Of a stretch of DNA of 42,313 nt, positions 1-9,768 are shown piece after piece. Location: assembly GCA_937937315.1 (NCBI GenBank), contig CALDCK010000129.1, positions 1 to 42,313 on the forward strand, in the 5' to 3' direction. A program made the translations under genes and the position numbers. The notes under the pieces are model-generated. The model had not been told where the DNA came from. It made no database searches and saw nothing but the letters and a program-made list of their open reading frames with translations. The first letter of the stretch is position 1. Every line of letters begins with the position of its first letter. This DNA comes from an uncultured bacterium. GTDB lineage: Bacteria; Myxococcota_A; UBA9160; SMWR01.

Positions 1-2
1 AG

Positions 3-2717
3 ATCGCCAGCATCTCCACCCGCATCACGGAAATCGGCGCAGGCCCCGAGATTCGCGACCTGACGCTCCCCGAGCTGCGGCTCTGGCGCCCCCTCTTCGA
101 CGAGGTCCGCTACTTCCCCTACACGAAGTTCCAGGTCCGCCAGGGCCACTTCGAAGCCGACGGCAAGGAGTTCGTCGGAGACGTCGTGTTCAAGGGCCAC
201 GCGGCCCTGCGCTCCGGCGAGGTCGCGAAGTTCTCTGCGAGCCCCGCCGTCCGCTGGCGGCTCCTCACTGGCGCGGACCCGGCAAAGCGCGAGAGCTGGC
301 GAATCGTCGAGTGGCGAACCGGATCCATGACCCGGATCGATGCGCCCCGTGACCTGTTCAGGGAGGTCCTCACCGAGGCGCTTCCCCGCGAAGCCGAGCT
401 CACGCGCGCTCGCACGTCGGTCCACGAACGACTCGTCTCCCAGGACGTGCTCGCCCGCCGAAGCAGCCAGAAGTTCGAAGCGCCCTACGAGATGTTCGCG
501 CATACGGCGGTCAGCCAGCACCCCGCGGTCGCCGTCGTCGACGTCGATCGTGACGGCTTCGACGACGTCTACGTCACGGTGCGCTGGGGACGGAACCAGT
601 TCCTCCACAATCGGGGGGACGGCACCTTCGAGGAGCGGGCCGCGGACCTGGGCCTCGACGTCGACTCCTTCTCCAACGCCGCCCTCTTCGCCGACTTCGA
701 CAACGACGGAGACGCGGACCTCTTCGTCGGCCGCTCCCTGGCGCCCAGCCTCTACCTGGTGAACGAGGACGGGCGCTTCGTGGACCGCTCCGCGACGCTC
801 ATCGAAGGACGCATCCCGGAGATGGTCTCCTCCCTCAGCGCGGTGGACTACGACCGCGACGGGCTCCTCGACCTCTACGCCTCGACCTACGCCGTCCAGC
901 TACCTCTCGAGTGGATCCGCAAGCACCTCGACCCGGTCGACTTCGAGCGCTTCGTGGACCGGGTGAGGAACCAGGACGAGAACCCCTTCCTCGATGTCAG
1001 CGGCCCGCCCAACGTGCTGCTCCGCAACGCCGGCGGCGGGCGCTTCGAGGTCGTTCGGGACACCGGTGACCTCGCGGTCATGCGCAACACCTATCAGGCG
1101 ACCTGGTCCGACTACGACGGCGACGGCGACGCCGACGTCTACATCGCGAACGACTTCGCGCCCGACAACATGATCCGGAACGACGGCGAAGGCCGGTTCG
1201 TCGACGTCTCCCGGGAGACGGGGATCCTCGAGGCGGGCTTCGGGATGGGTGCAGCCTGGGGCGACTACGATCGCGACGGCCGCCAGGATCTCTACGTCAC
1301 CAACATGTACAGCAAGGCCGGGAGCCGCATTACCGGCCGGCTCGACTACCTGGACACCGGATTCGGACAGGCGGCGCGGGGCAACTACCTCTATCGCAAC
1401 CAGCCCGACGGGCTCCAGCGCGTGTCGGGAAGCAGCGGTGACGACCTGCGGGTCGAACGGGCCGGGTGGGCCTGGGGCACCCAGTTCTTCGACGCCGACA
1501 ACGACGGGTTCCTCGACCTCTTCGCCCTGGCGGGCTTCTACACCGCCCCGAAGGAGGTCGAACACATCGGGGACACCTGAAGCCTCTGGTGGCGCACGGT
1601 CGTGCGCACGGACGAGCGGACTCCACGCGAGCGGGACTTCGATCCCAGCATGACCGATCCCTACGCCCACGTGAGCGAAGGCTTCTCCCTGAGCGGCCAC
1701 GAGCGCAACGTGCTCTTCTTGAATCGCCGGGGAGAGCAGTTCGACGATGTCTCGGGTGTCTCGGGTGTGAATCATCCCGCCGACGGCCGGTCGACGGCAC
1801 TGCTCGACTACGATCGCGACGGCTGGCAGGACCTCGTGGTGGTGAACGCGAACGCTCCTCTGCTCCAGCTATTCCGCAACGAGATCGGCGAGCTGCCCGC
1901 GCGGGTCGGAACGCCGAGCTCGGTGCTCGCCCTTCGCTTCGAGGGAGGCAACCGCAGCGCAACCGCCTCTCCGGAGCTCTCCCCCCGCGACGGCTATGGA
2001 GCGATCGCCGAGGTCGAGCTGCCCGACGCGACCCTCGTGCGCGAACACCGCGCCGGCGAGGGCTTCGCCGCCCAGAACAGCGCGACCCAGCTCGTGGGCC
2101 TGGGCGATGTCGAGTCCGTGAAGGCGCTCCGGGTGCGCTGGCCCTCGGGCCGCACCCAGGAGATCGGCCCGATCGCTGCCGGGTCCCAGGTCACCGTCTA
2201 CGAGGACGCCAGCCATTCGCCGGATGGGCGGGGCTTCCGGGTCGAGCCGTATCGCGCGGCGGGCCTCGCCCAGGCCGCGTCGCACCGGGCCGAACGCCGT
2301 GCCGACCCGCGACGGCTCGAGTTCACGACGAAGATCGACGACGAGGCCCCGCTGCGGATCGTCACCACCATGGCCACCTGGTGCGACAGCTGCAAGGGCG
2401 AGCTGCCTCAGCTGGCGAAGCTCCGGGAGACCTTCGCGGCGGATCAGGTCGCCCTCGTGGCCGTGCCCGTGGACGAAGACGACGATCGCGCCAAGCTCGA
2501 GGCCTACGAGCGCGAGTACGAGCCGGCCTACGCGCTGCTGAAGGACCTCTCGGAGCCCGAGATCGAGCGCGTGCGACGCGTCGTGATCGACGACCTCCAC
2601 ATCGACGCACTGCCGGCGGCGATCGCGACGGATGCCGAGGGGCGCGTGCTCCGGACGATGTGGGAGGTGCCGTCGGTCTCGGAGGTGAAGGCCCTCCTGT
2701 CCGAGCTGACGTCGTGA
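3..2717 (+). CDS. FG-GAP/VCBS repeat protein with ASPIC-UnbV domain and C-terminal thioredoxin-like domain; candidate selenoprotein with in-frame TGA at 1578-1580 (5' end outside window)
   Basis: ORFs 186-1580 and 1602-2717 are in the same frame, separated only by TGA 1578-1580. Upstream frame is open to the window edge. Repeated DxDxDGxxD motifs (DVDRDGFDDVYV, DYDGDGDADVYI, DYDRDGWQDLVV) lie on both sides of the TGA. ASPIC-UnbV signature LRVRWPSGRTQEI. Trx motif TMATWCDSCKGELPQL. Confidence 0.85.
1589..1609 (+). promoter_or_regulatory. Candidate bacterial SECIS hairpin immediately downstream of TGA 1578-1580
   Basis: GCGCAC(1592-1597)-GGTC-GTGCGC(1602-1607): perfect 6-bp stem, extendable by 2 bp (1589-1590 with 1608-1609) across a bulged G. 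Apical loop GGUC starts 17 nt after the TGA. Confidence 0.65.
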
Positions 2718-3181
2718 AGCTCCCGAGCGGCGCCCGTTCCCGGGCACGACTCGGCGCGCTGGGCGCCGCCCTCTTCGCGCTCGGCGCCTGTGGAGACTCC
2801 GACGGGCCGCCAGGGGCACGCCTCGTCGCCGAGGATTCGCGCTATCGGGTGACCCTCGCCCGGGCCGGCTCGTCCGGCCCCGACACCGCGGAGCTGCATC
2901 TGCGGGTCGAGCCGACCAACGGCTGGCACATCGCTCCCGAGGCCCCGGCGCGGCTCCGCTTCGCGGAGCAGCCCGGCCTGCACTGGGACCCGGCCGAGCT
3001 CTCGAGCGAGGAGACGGGCCATATCGACGCGGACGGGCTGGAGTTCGGGACCACACTCCGGATGGAGGCTGGCGGCCCGACCGACGCCCGGGCCCACCTC
3101 AAGTTCGGCATCTGCGAGGGCCCGAAGGAGAAGTGCGTGATCGTCCGGCGCGACCTGGAGCTTCCACTCTCCGGCAGCTGA
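2714..3181 (+). CDS. Lipoprotein resembling DsbD N-terminal / thiol-disulfide interchange domain
   Basis: GTG start overlaps the preceding stop (GTGA). Lipobox-like LFALGACGDS. VEPTNGWHIAPEAP...GICEGPKEKCVIVRRDLELPL resembles DsbD-N type sequences. Confidence 0.7.
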   Translation: MKLPSGARSRARLGALGAALFALGACGDSDGPPGARLVAEDSRYRVTLARAGSSGPDTAELHLRVEPTNGWHIAPEAPARLRFAEQPGLHWDPAELSSEETGHIDADGLEFGTTLRMEAGGPTDARAHLKFGICEGPKEKCVIVRRDLELPLSGS

Positions 3182-3187
3182 GACGGG

Positions 3188-3796
3188 TCAGGCGCGATCG
3201 ATCAGGGCGTCGTAGGAGCCCGCGCTGAACCCGGTGAGGACGCGGCCGCCCACGTCGATCACCGGAATGCTCCGGCTCCCGGTCCTGCGCAGCAGCTCGG
3301 CGGCGACGGCGGGGGCGTCCACGTCGCGCTCCTCGTAGTCGATGCCCTTTCGCGAGAGATAGCGCTTCGCCTTGCGACAGGCTCCGCACCACTCGGCGGA
3401 GTAGAGCACGACCTGCGGGCCCGCGGCGACGGCGGGGGCGCTCACCCTGCGAACGCCTTCGGTCCGTGCGACCTGGGTTCGCCGCGCCCGGGCCGCATCG
3501 CCGGGCGTGAGCGGCGGCGGAACGTCGAGCTTCACGAAGCCGACGGTCTTGCGCCAGCGCTCGGGAACGTCCTCGAGGACCTCGACGAAGCGCACCCGTC
3601 CGCGCTCGTCCACGAACTGATAGTAGAGTCGCGTCGCGCTGCCCTCTTCCTCGAGGCTCTCCCAGCCCTCGGGACGCTCGGCGACGACCTCGCCGGGCGC
3701 GCCCTCGCTGTCGGAGAGCACCGTCGTGGCGTCGCAGGCCACGAACAGGACTGCGGACACCAGCAGTGCGGGGATGGAGCGGAGGTCGTGGAGCAT
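3188..3796 (-). CDS. Lipoprotein with DUF4124-like region and glutaredoxin domain
   Basis: MLHDLRSIPALLVSAVLFVACDATT lipoprotein signal. Grx motif VVLYSAEWCGACRKAKRYLSRKGIDYEERDVD...GSRSIPVIDVGGRVLTGF. Confidence 0.8.
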   Translation of the reverse strand: MLHDLRSIPALLVSAVLFVACDATTVLSDSEGAPGEVVAERPEGWESLEEEGSATRLYYQFVDERGRVRFVEVLEDVPERWRKTVGFVKLDVPPPLTPGDAARARRTQVARTEGVRRVSAPAVAAGPQVVLYSAEWCGACRKAKRYLSRKGIDYEERDVDAPAVAAELLRRTGSRSIPVIDVGGRVLTGFSAGSYDALIDRA

Positions 3797-4237
3797 GGCC
3801 CCCCATCGTCCGGTCGAAGGGGCGACTGGACCGCGCGCCGCCTCAAGACCCGCGACCGCGGCTCCGATGCGCGAGAGGTGCGGGCTCGCCGACTTCGACC
3901 CATCACCTGCGCAGCCCTCATCGCCGCCCTCGGCCTTGCGGAGGGCCATCCGGTGCGCGCCGAAGGCACTTCCTGCGACCTCCCCGCGAACGTTCCCGTC
4001 TCCCTCATCGTCCTCCAGTCCGAGCGGAAGGTGCAGGAGCTCGCGGCGAGCGTGCGCAATGCCTCGATCGTTCGAGGCGATCGGGAGACCGTGATCTTCG
4101 ACGACGGACGCGTCATCACCGCGGACGTCTCCGCGGCGGGAGATCACCTGAACGAGCTGGGCTGGGGCAATCGCCGCATCGAGTTCGCGGTCAGCTTTCC
4201 CCGACGCCGCAGGCTTCCCAAGCGCGCCGTCGGCTGA
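3788..4237 (+). CDS. Hypothetical secreted protein
   Basis: ORF with signal-peptide-like stretch (ITCAALIAALGLAEGHPVRAEG); a later start near 3882 is possible. Confidence 0.5.
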   Translation: MEHGPPSSGRRGDWTARRLKTRDRGSDAREVRARRLRPITCAALIAALGLAEGHPVRAEGTSCDLPANVPVSLIVLQSERKVQELAASVRNASIVRGDRETVIFDDGRVITADVSAAGDHLNELGWGNRRIEFAVSFPRRRRLPKRAVG

Positions 4238-4381
4238 GGCTGACCCGCGCGCCCGTGTGGCGCGCATCCTCTACCCGCACGCTCGTCGCGCAGGCCTCGA
4301 CCCGGTCCCGAAGAGGAGGCCGCGCGGCTCCATGCACGCCCGGGTGCGGGCGCCGTCTCCCGGCGAGGCCACGAGTCGCGG

Positions 4382-4849
4382 CTAGTCGCTCTCCTCACCG
4401 CGACCGGACAGAGCGGCCATGACGTCCTGGCGGGCCTCCTCGAGCTCTGCGAAGGCCTCGGAGAGGCGCTCGAGGGCCTCCTTCCAGTGATCGGTGCTGG
4501 CGGTGGCCAGGTCGTCGAGCTCGTGCTGCGCCTTCCGGTGCGCGCTCCGGGCGCGGTCCGTGGCCGCCTCCAGGCGCTCCTCGGCCGCCTCGTTGAGCCC
4601 TCCGGAAGACTCCTCGATCTCCCGGCTGGTCTCCTCCAGCTCGCGATCGACGGCATCGAGGGTCTTGCGCGCCCGTTTCTCGATGGCCCGCTTCTGCTCC
4701 CCCGCGTAGTCGGCGGCGGCGTTCAGCGCCTCGCCCACCTCCTTCTGCAGCTCCATGGCCGGGTCCTCGTTCCCGTCGCCGCAACCCACGGCCAGCGCGG
4801 CCAGGACCCCGACGACGAGCCAGCCCCGCCTGCGCACGCCGCCGCTCAC
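4382..4849 (-). CDS. Small coiled-coil lipoprotein, unknown function
   Basis: Lipobox VLAALAVGCGDG followed by Glu/Arg/Ala-rich helix. Confidence 0.7.
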   Translation of the reverse strand: MSGGVRRRGWLVVGVLAALAVGCGDGNEDPAMELQKEVGEALNAAADYAGEQKRAIEKRARKTLDAVDRELEETSREIEESSGGLNEAAEERLEAATDRARSAHRKAQHELDDLATASTDHWKEALERLSEAFAELEEARQDVMAALSGRGEESD

Positions 4850-5298
4850 TTTTCCTCGGCCTGGACCGTGAGCACCGGGCAGGGAGATCGACGAAGCGTA
4901 CGCTCGGTCACGCTCCCGAGAAATGCATGGGCGATTCCGGTTCGGCCGTGGGTGCCCATGAGGATCAGGTCGGCGCCGAGCTCCGTCGCGATCTCCCGGA
5001 TCTTCCCGTCCACCGTGCCGCCCTCAGCCACCTGGATCTTCACCTCGACCCCGCCGCCGAGCCCCTCGACGATCTCGCGCAGGGACTTCAGTACCCCCTC
5101 GCGGATCTCGTTCACGTTCACGATGGCAGCGGCCCCCGCCCCCTCGAAGGGGGGATAGGCGTAGAGAGGCGCCTGGATGACGTGGACCAGGTGGATCTCG
5201 GCGCCCAGACGGCCGGCCAGGTCCAGGGCTGTGTCCAGCGCCGCCCGGGCGTGATCCGAGAAGTCGTAGGGGACGACGAAGGTTCGGTACTCGCTCAT
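4846..5298 (-). CDS. Universal stress protein (UspA family)
   Basis: VVPYDFSDHARAALDTALDLA...GADLILMGTHGRTGIAHAFLGSVTERTLRRSPCPVLTV is the canonical Usp signature. Confidence 0.93.
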   Translation of the reverse strand: MSEYRTFVVPYDFSDHARAALDTALDLAGRLGAEIHLVHVIQAPLYAYPPFEGAGAAAIVNVNEIREGVLKSLREIVEGLGGGVEVKIQVAEGGTVDGKIREIATELGADLILMGTHGRTGIAHAFLGSVTERTLRRSPCPVLTVQAEEK

Positions 5299-6257
5299 GG
5301 AAATCTCCTCGGAGTCCGGGGTAAGGACGAGAGGGCGTGTAGCGTAGCGGCTGGAAGCCCACTCGCCTCGATGGCGTCCAGGTCGTGGGAAACGAGCACG
5401 GTGACGTCTGGCCGAGCGTCGAGATCCCGGAGCCAGAGGCGCACCTCCTCGAGCCGACCCCGTGCCTCGGGCACGATGAATAAGCTGTAGACGAGCGGCT
5501 TTGGGCGGTTCTCCCGCAGGTTCGCCATGAAGTTGCTGACGTCCCCGGCCAGGACCCAGGTGCGCCCCCGGACTCGGGCGAAGAACAGGGTGCTGCCCGG
5601 CGTGTGACCGGCGCCGGCCACGACCAGGAGCCCGGGAAAGCCGGGCACCGGGTAGAGGGGCCCGCCCGAGAGCCGCTGGCGGCGCACGCAGTCCGCCGCG
5701 TCGAGGTGCGGCGCGGAGAAGGAGGTGGTGAAGTTGCCCCGCTCGGCCTGCCATGGGGTCTGGAAGAGGGGCAGCGGGCGACCCAGGGCCGCACACAGCC
5801 CGGGCAGACCGCCGGTGTGATCGTTGTGGAGGTGGGTGAAGGCCACGCCGCGGATCCTTCGGGTCGCCGCACCGAGCTGCTCCGCCACCGAGCCGTGGAC
5901 GTCGATCGGATCCGATCCGAAGGCCAGCTCGGTCATGCGTCCGAAGGCGATGGCCTGCTCCCGCTCCATGCCTGCATCCACGAGGAAGCTCCGCCCGTCG
6001 TCCCATTCCAGGAGGAAGGCGACGTGGCCGAGGGTGGCCGGGCCCTCCCCGGACTGGCTCGCCGTCTCGACGTAGGCGATGCGCGCCGGTCCTTCGGCCA
6101 CGGCGAGCTCGCCGGCGAGAGCCGTCCACTCGGGCAGGGGGGGCGTCACCCGGCCGATCTCGATGTGGGCCTCGACGAGGAAGGCGGCCGCGATCAGGAG
6201 GAGGACGAGGAGTGTCCCCCCCAGCCCCAACGCGAGGATGCGAAGCGCCCGACCCAT
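5295..6257 (-). CDS. MBL-fold metallo-hydrolase, membrane anchored
   Basis: THLHNDHTGGLPGL metal-binding motif; N-terminal TM segment; GHTPGSTLFF and VLAGD motifs. Confidence 0.88.
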   Translation of the reverse strand: MGRALRILALGLGGTLLVLLLIAAAFLVEAHIEIGRVTPPLPEWTALAGELAVAEGPARIAYVETASQSGEGPATLGHVAFLLEWDDGRSFLVDAGMEREQAIAFGRMTELAFGSDPIDVHGSVAEQLGAATRRIRGVAFTHLHNDHTGGLPGLCAALGRPLPLFQTPWQAERGNFTTSFSAPHLDAADCVRRQRLSGGPLYPVPGFPGLLVVAGAGHTPGSTLFFARVRGRTWVLAGDVSNFMANLRENRPKPLVYSLFIVPEARGRLEEVRLWLRDLDARPDVTVLVSHDLDAIEASGLPAATLHALSSLPRTPRRFP

Positions 6258-6351
6258 CTCCGCCTCCCGTCCGGTCCGGCTCGCGCTATCGGCGCCGCGA
6301 CCCGACCGGCGTTAGGATCCGCTCCGCGAATACCCTACCAGGAGAACATCG

Positions 6352-6747
6352 ATGGCCAAAGCGGGTGATTCCGAGCGTCGCCGACGCGGTGCGGAACGGA
6401 TGAAGGAGGTGTACGCCGGCGACGTGATCGTTCCGCCGCCGGGGATGGCCTTCGCCGACGTCATGCTCGAGCAGCTATTCGCCGAGGTGTGGACCCGCGA
6501 GGAGCTCCCGATCCGCGACCGGCGCCTGCTGATCATGGGCATCATCGCCGAGAAGGGCGAGCCCACCACCTTCGGGATCCAGGCGAAGGCCGCGCTGAAG
6601 CGCGAAGAGCTCACGCCGACCCAGCTTCGCGAGCTGCTGCTGATGATCGCCCAGTACGCCGGCTATCCGCGTGCGGCGGCCCTGGTCGGCGTGATCGAGC
6701 AGACGATCGCCGCCTTCGAGAAGGAGAGCGCGGCGAGCGACGGCTGA
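6352..6747 (+). CDS. Carboxymuconolactone decarboxylase / AhpD-like family protein
   Basis: CMD-like pattern RDRRLLIMGIIAEKGEPTTFGIQAKAALKREELTPTQLRELLLMIAQYAGYPRAAALV. Confidence 0.85.
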   Translation: MAKAGDSERRRRGAERMKEVYAGDVIVPPPGMAFADVMLEQLFAEVWTREELPIRDRRLLIMGIIAEKGEPTTFGIQAKAALKREELTPTQLRELLLMIAQYAGYPRAAALVGVIEQTIAAFEKESAASDG

Positions 6748-6781
6748 GCGGGGTCGGAGCGCGCCCCGAGAACCGGCGAGG

Positions 6782-8248
6782 TCAGGCCGCCGAGAACCTC
6801 CCTGCGGCGTGACGCCCGGCGCGTCGTCCGAAGAAGCTCGACTCCCCGATGCACGTGCCGCTCGAGTAGCCCGTGCCGTCCTGGGCGATGTTCGAGGCGC
6901 AGGCGCCGGCCGCGTACAGGCCGGAGATCGAACCGCCGTCCTCGCCGAGCACCTCCCCATCGATCGAGACCCGGAGCCCGCCCAGGGTAAAGCCCACGAA
7001 GGGATTCTTCCCCAGCGAGGCATCGAGGGCGGCAAAGGGCGGCGTCTCGAGGGCCCGCAGCCACTTCGCGCCCTTGTGGAAGTCCGGATCCTCTCCCTTC
7101 GCGGCGTTCGCGTTATAGCGGCGCATCGTCTCCTGGAGGGCTCCCCCGGGCAGACCGAGGTCGCGCTCCATCGCGACGAAGTCCTCCCAGGCGTCGATCA
7201 CGTCGTAGCCCCCGAACTCGGGCCGGCCGAAGATCGCATCGTCGACCACCAGGTACGCAACGCCCCCGGGCTGCGCCGCGGTCAGTATGCTGGCCCGGGA
7301 GTGGTAGGAGTCCTCGGCCACATAGCGCTCGCCGTTCCGATTCACGAGCACGCCCTTGATCAGGCTCTCCGGCGGGTAGTAGGGACAGGTGACGAGGGCC
7401 CCGTCCATGTGGAGAGCGACGCCGCCGGCCAGGAGACCGAGCTGGATCCCGGCGCCGTCGTCATGGGGAGTGGTCTGCTTGTAGACGCGTTCGTCCGCCA
7501 GCAGCGGGCAGTGTCTCGCGAGCATCTCGGCGTTGCCGGTGAAGTGGCCCGTCGCGAGCACGACTCCCCGGCCTGCACGGACGTGGCGCATCTCGTCGAA
7601 GCTGCGGTAGCGCACGCCTGCGATCCGGCCCTCGCCGTCGCGGATCAGCGCCTGCACCGCCGCGTCGCACACGATGCGGACGCCGAGCTCCTCCGCCCGC
7701 TTCGTCAGGCACGCGATCAGCTTCGCCCCGCCCTGCTCACCCACCTGGGCCACCTTGTGGCCCCTTGGCGCCGGCTTCGCCCGATCGCGATAGGGCCACA
7801 CCTCTTCGTTGCCCGACCAGATCAGGCACTCGTCGGTGGGCTGGAGCACGTGCTTGCCCGGGTACATGCTGTCGTTGAAGGGAACGCCCTGAGCGACGAG
7901 CCAGTCGAAGTGAGCGGTGCTCTGGTCACAGTAGAGGCGGATCTTCTCCGGGTCGGGATCCGGTGTGACGGCCAGGAGATACGCCTCCATGTCTTCGACC
8001 GTGTCCTCCACGCCCACGGCCTTCTGGACCCGGGTGCCGCCGCCCAGATAGACGTGTCCGGCCGCGCTGAGGGTGATGCCCCCGCCCCCGCTGGCGCGTT
8101 CGAGCACGAGAACGTCCGCACCGGCGGAACGCGCCTCGATGGCCGCGCACAGGCCCGCCACTCCGCAGCCGACGATGACGACGTCGGCCTCGGCGTCCCA
8201 GTCGGCGCGCCCATCCGCCGACGCGATCTCGTAGCCGTCTGCGCTCAT
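6782..8248 (-). CDS. FAD-dependent oxidoreductase, 3-ketosteroid dehydrogenase / fumarate-reductase flavoprotein-like
   Basis: DVVIVGCGVAGLCAAIEARSAGADVLVLERA dinucleotide-binding motif; GRGVVLATGHFTGN; C-terminal GGLRVSIDGEVL...GLYAAGACASN. Confidence 0.88.
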   Translation of the reverse strand: MSADGYEIASADGRADWDAEADVVIVGCGVAGLCAAIEARSAGADVLVLERASGGGGITLSAAGHVYLGGGTRVQKAVGVEDTVEDMEAYLLAVTPDPDPEKIRLYCDQSTAHFDWLVAQGVPFNDSMYPGKHVLQPTDECLIWSGNEEVWPYRDRAKPAPRGHKVAQVGEQGGAKLIACLTKRAEELGVRIVCDAAVQALIRDGEGRIAGVRYRSFDEMRHVRAGRGVVLATGHFTGNAEMLARHCPLLADERVYKQTTPHDDGAGIQLGLLAGGVALHMDGALVTCPYYPPESLIKGVLVNRNGERYVAEDSYHSRASILTAAQPGGVAYLVVDDAIFGRPEFGGYDVIDAWEDFVAMERDLGLPGGALQETMRRYNANAAKGEDPDFHKGAKWLRALETPPFAALDASLGKNPFVGFTLGGLRVSIDGEVLGEDGGSISGLYAAGACASNIAQDGTGYSSGTCIGESSFFGRRAGRHAAGRFSAA

Positions 8249-8360
8249 CGTCACGCTCCCCGTGGCTCGGGCGCGCACGAGAGCGCGACCGAACGAGTTC
8301 TAGCATCGCCCCCGGCGCGCCGCCGTTGCATCCGCGGCGACCTCCAACCACACTGCCCGC

Positions 8361-9719
8361 GTGTCCTTCGACCGCACCCGGCTCTCGGTGCCCTGGCAGC
8401 GCGCCTTCGACTACGTCGAGGAGCGGGTGGGAGGCCGCATCGTCGCGGGTGAGCGCCAGGCGCGCTGGAGGCCCGCCTGGTTCCTCGAAGTCGAGCGCGG
8501 CGGCGAGACCCTGCCGATCTACTTCCGTGGCGCCCGCGCCGAGGCCGAGCGCGGCGTCGACCAGCTCCGCCACGAGCACACCTGTCTCGAGCTGCTCGCG
8601 AAGCACGGCATCCCGGTTCCCCGGGTCCACGGCTTCTGTCCCGACCCCGAAGGCATCGTGATGGACCGGGCGCCGGGGCGCTTCGACCTCTCGACCGCCG
8701 AGGACGAAGCGGAGCGCGTCGCCGTGCGCAACCACTACATGGAGATCCTGGCCCGGATCCACGCCCTTCCCACGGCGGACTTCGAGGCGGCGGGAATGCG
8801 GCGGCCGCGCACGGCCCGAGAGCTGGCCCTCGGCGACCTCGAGGGCTGGGTCCGCGCCTATCGCCAGGCGAAGAGCCGCCCCGAGCCCGTCATCGAGTTC
8901 GCACTGGACTGGCTCATGCGCCACGTGCCGGCGGGGCGTGAACGGGCGAGCTTCGTGCTGGGAGACGCGGGGCAGTTCCTGTTCGACCGCGGCCGCGTCA
9001 CGGCGGTCATCGACGTCGAGCTCGCCTACGTGGGAGACCCGGCCGCCGATCTCGGGGCCCTGCTCTCGCGGGATCTCAGCGAGCCCCTCGGCGACCTCGA
9101 CCACGCCCTGCGCCACTACGAGGCGGTGAGCGGCGAGGCGGTCGACCGGGACGCCGTCCACTACCACGCGATCCGCTTCGGAATGGTGACGCCTCTCGCC
9201 ACCGCAGCCGTGGTCGCGCGGCCGCCTCCAGTCGCGGACTACGTGCAGTACCTGGTGTGGTCCCTGGTCTTCGCCCGCTGCCCCCTCGAGATCGTCGCCC
9301 ACCTCGAGGGCGTGACGATCGAGCCGCCCACCCTTCCCGAGGAAGAGGAGTCTCCCTTCGCCGTGGCCCACGAAGCCCTGGGCGACCGCCTCGCCGCCCT
9401 CGAGCGCGGCGAGGGCTTCGGGCGCTACCAGGTAGACGCCGTCGAGCGCCTCGCGACGGCTCTCCGCCGCGGGGACCGCTTCGGCCGCCGGGTGCTCGCG
9501 GCCGATCTCGACGAGGCCGCGGAGCTCCTGGGTCATCGCCCCGCCGGTGAGCGCGAGCGCGACCTCGCCCTCGAGACCCTCGTGTCCGAGAACGAAGGCG
9601 AGCGCGACGCCGATCTGCTCCGGTACCTCGTCCGCCGCCTGAAGCGTCAGGAGCTCATCCTCGCGCCGGTGATGCGGGAGCTCGCGGATGCGCGCATGCA
9701 GATCCTCTGCCCGGCCTGA
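8361..9719 (+). CDS. APH-family phosphotransferase
   Basis: VLGDAGQFLFDRGRVTAVIDVELAYVGDPAADLG resembles the APH catalytic and DFG-like region. Confidence 0.8.
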   Translation: MSFDRTRLSVPWQRAFDYVEERVGGRIVAGERQARWRPAWFLEVERGGETLPIYFRGARAEAERGVDQLRHEHTCLELLAKHGIPVPRVHGFCPDPEGIVMDRAPGRFDLSTAEDEAERVAVRNHYMEILARIHALPTADFEAAGMRRPRTARELALGDLEGWVRAYRQAKSRPEPVIEFALDWLMRHVPAGRERASFVLGDAGQFLFDRGRVTAVIDVELAYVGDPAADLGALLSRDLSEPLGDLDHALRHYEAVSGEAVDRDAVHYHAIRFGMVTPLATAAVVARPPPVADYVQYLVWSLVFARCPLEIVAHLEGVTIEPPTLPEEEESPFAVAHEALGDRLAALERGEGFGRYQVDAVERLATALRRGDRFGRRVLAADLDEAAELLGHRPAGERERDLALETLVSENEGERDADLLRYLVRRLKRQELILAPVMRELADARMQILCPA

Positions 9720-9768
9720 GGCGCCCCGGCCCCTTGGGTCGGACCCGCGATCGGCCGATCGGGTCTTC

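Noticed and set aside
900-1775. Long minus-strand ORFs antisense to clear genes here and throughout the window (for example 1869-3056, 7926-9770, 37309-40035)
   Set aside because: Shadow ORFs expected from high-GC codon usage; low-complexity Arg/Ala/Gly translations with no family motifs.
1602-2717. Independent gene starting at ATG 1602
   Set aside because: It starts inside the FG-GAP array in the same frame as the upstream ORF. Homologous architecture and a hairpin at the TGA favour read-through over a new start.
6352-6747. AhpD-type selenoprotein
   Set aside because: The CMD-family ORF is uninterrupted and has no in-frame TGA or CxxC/CxxU motif.
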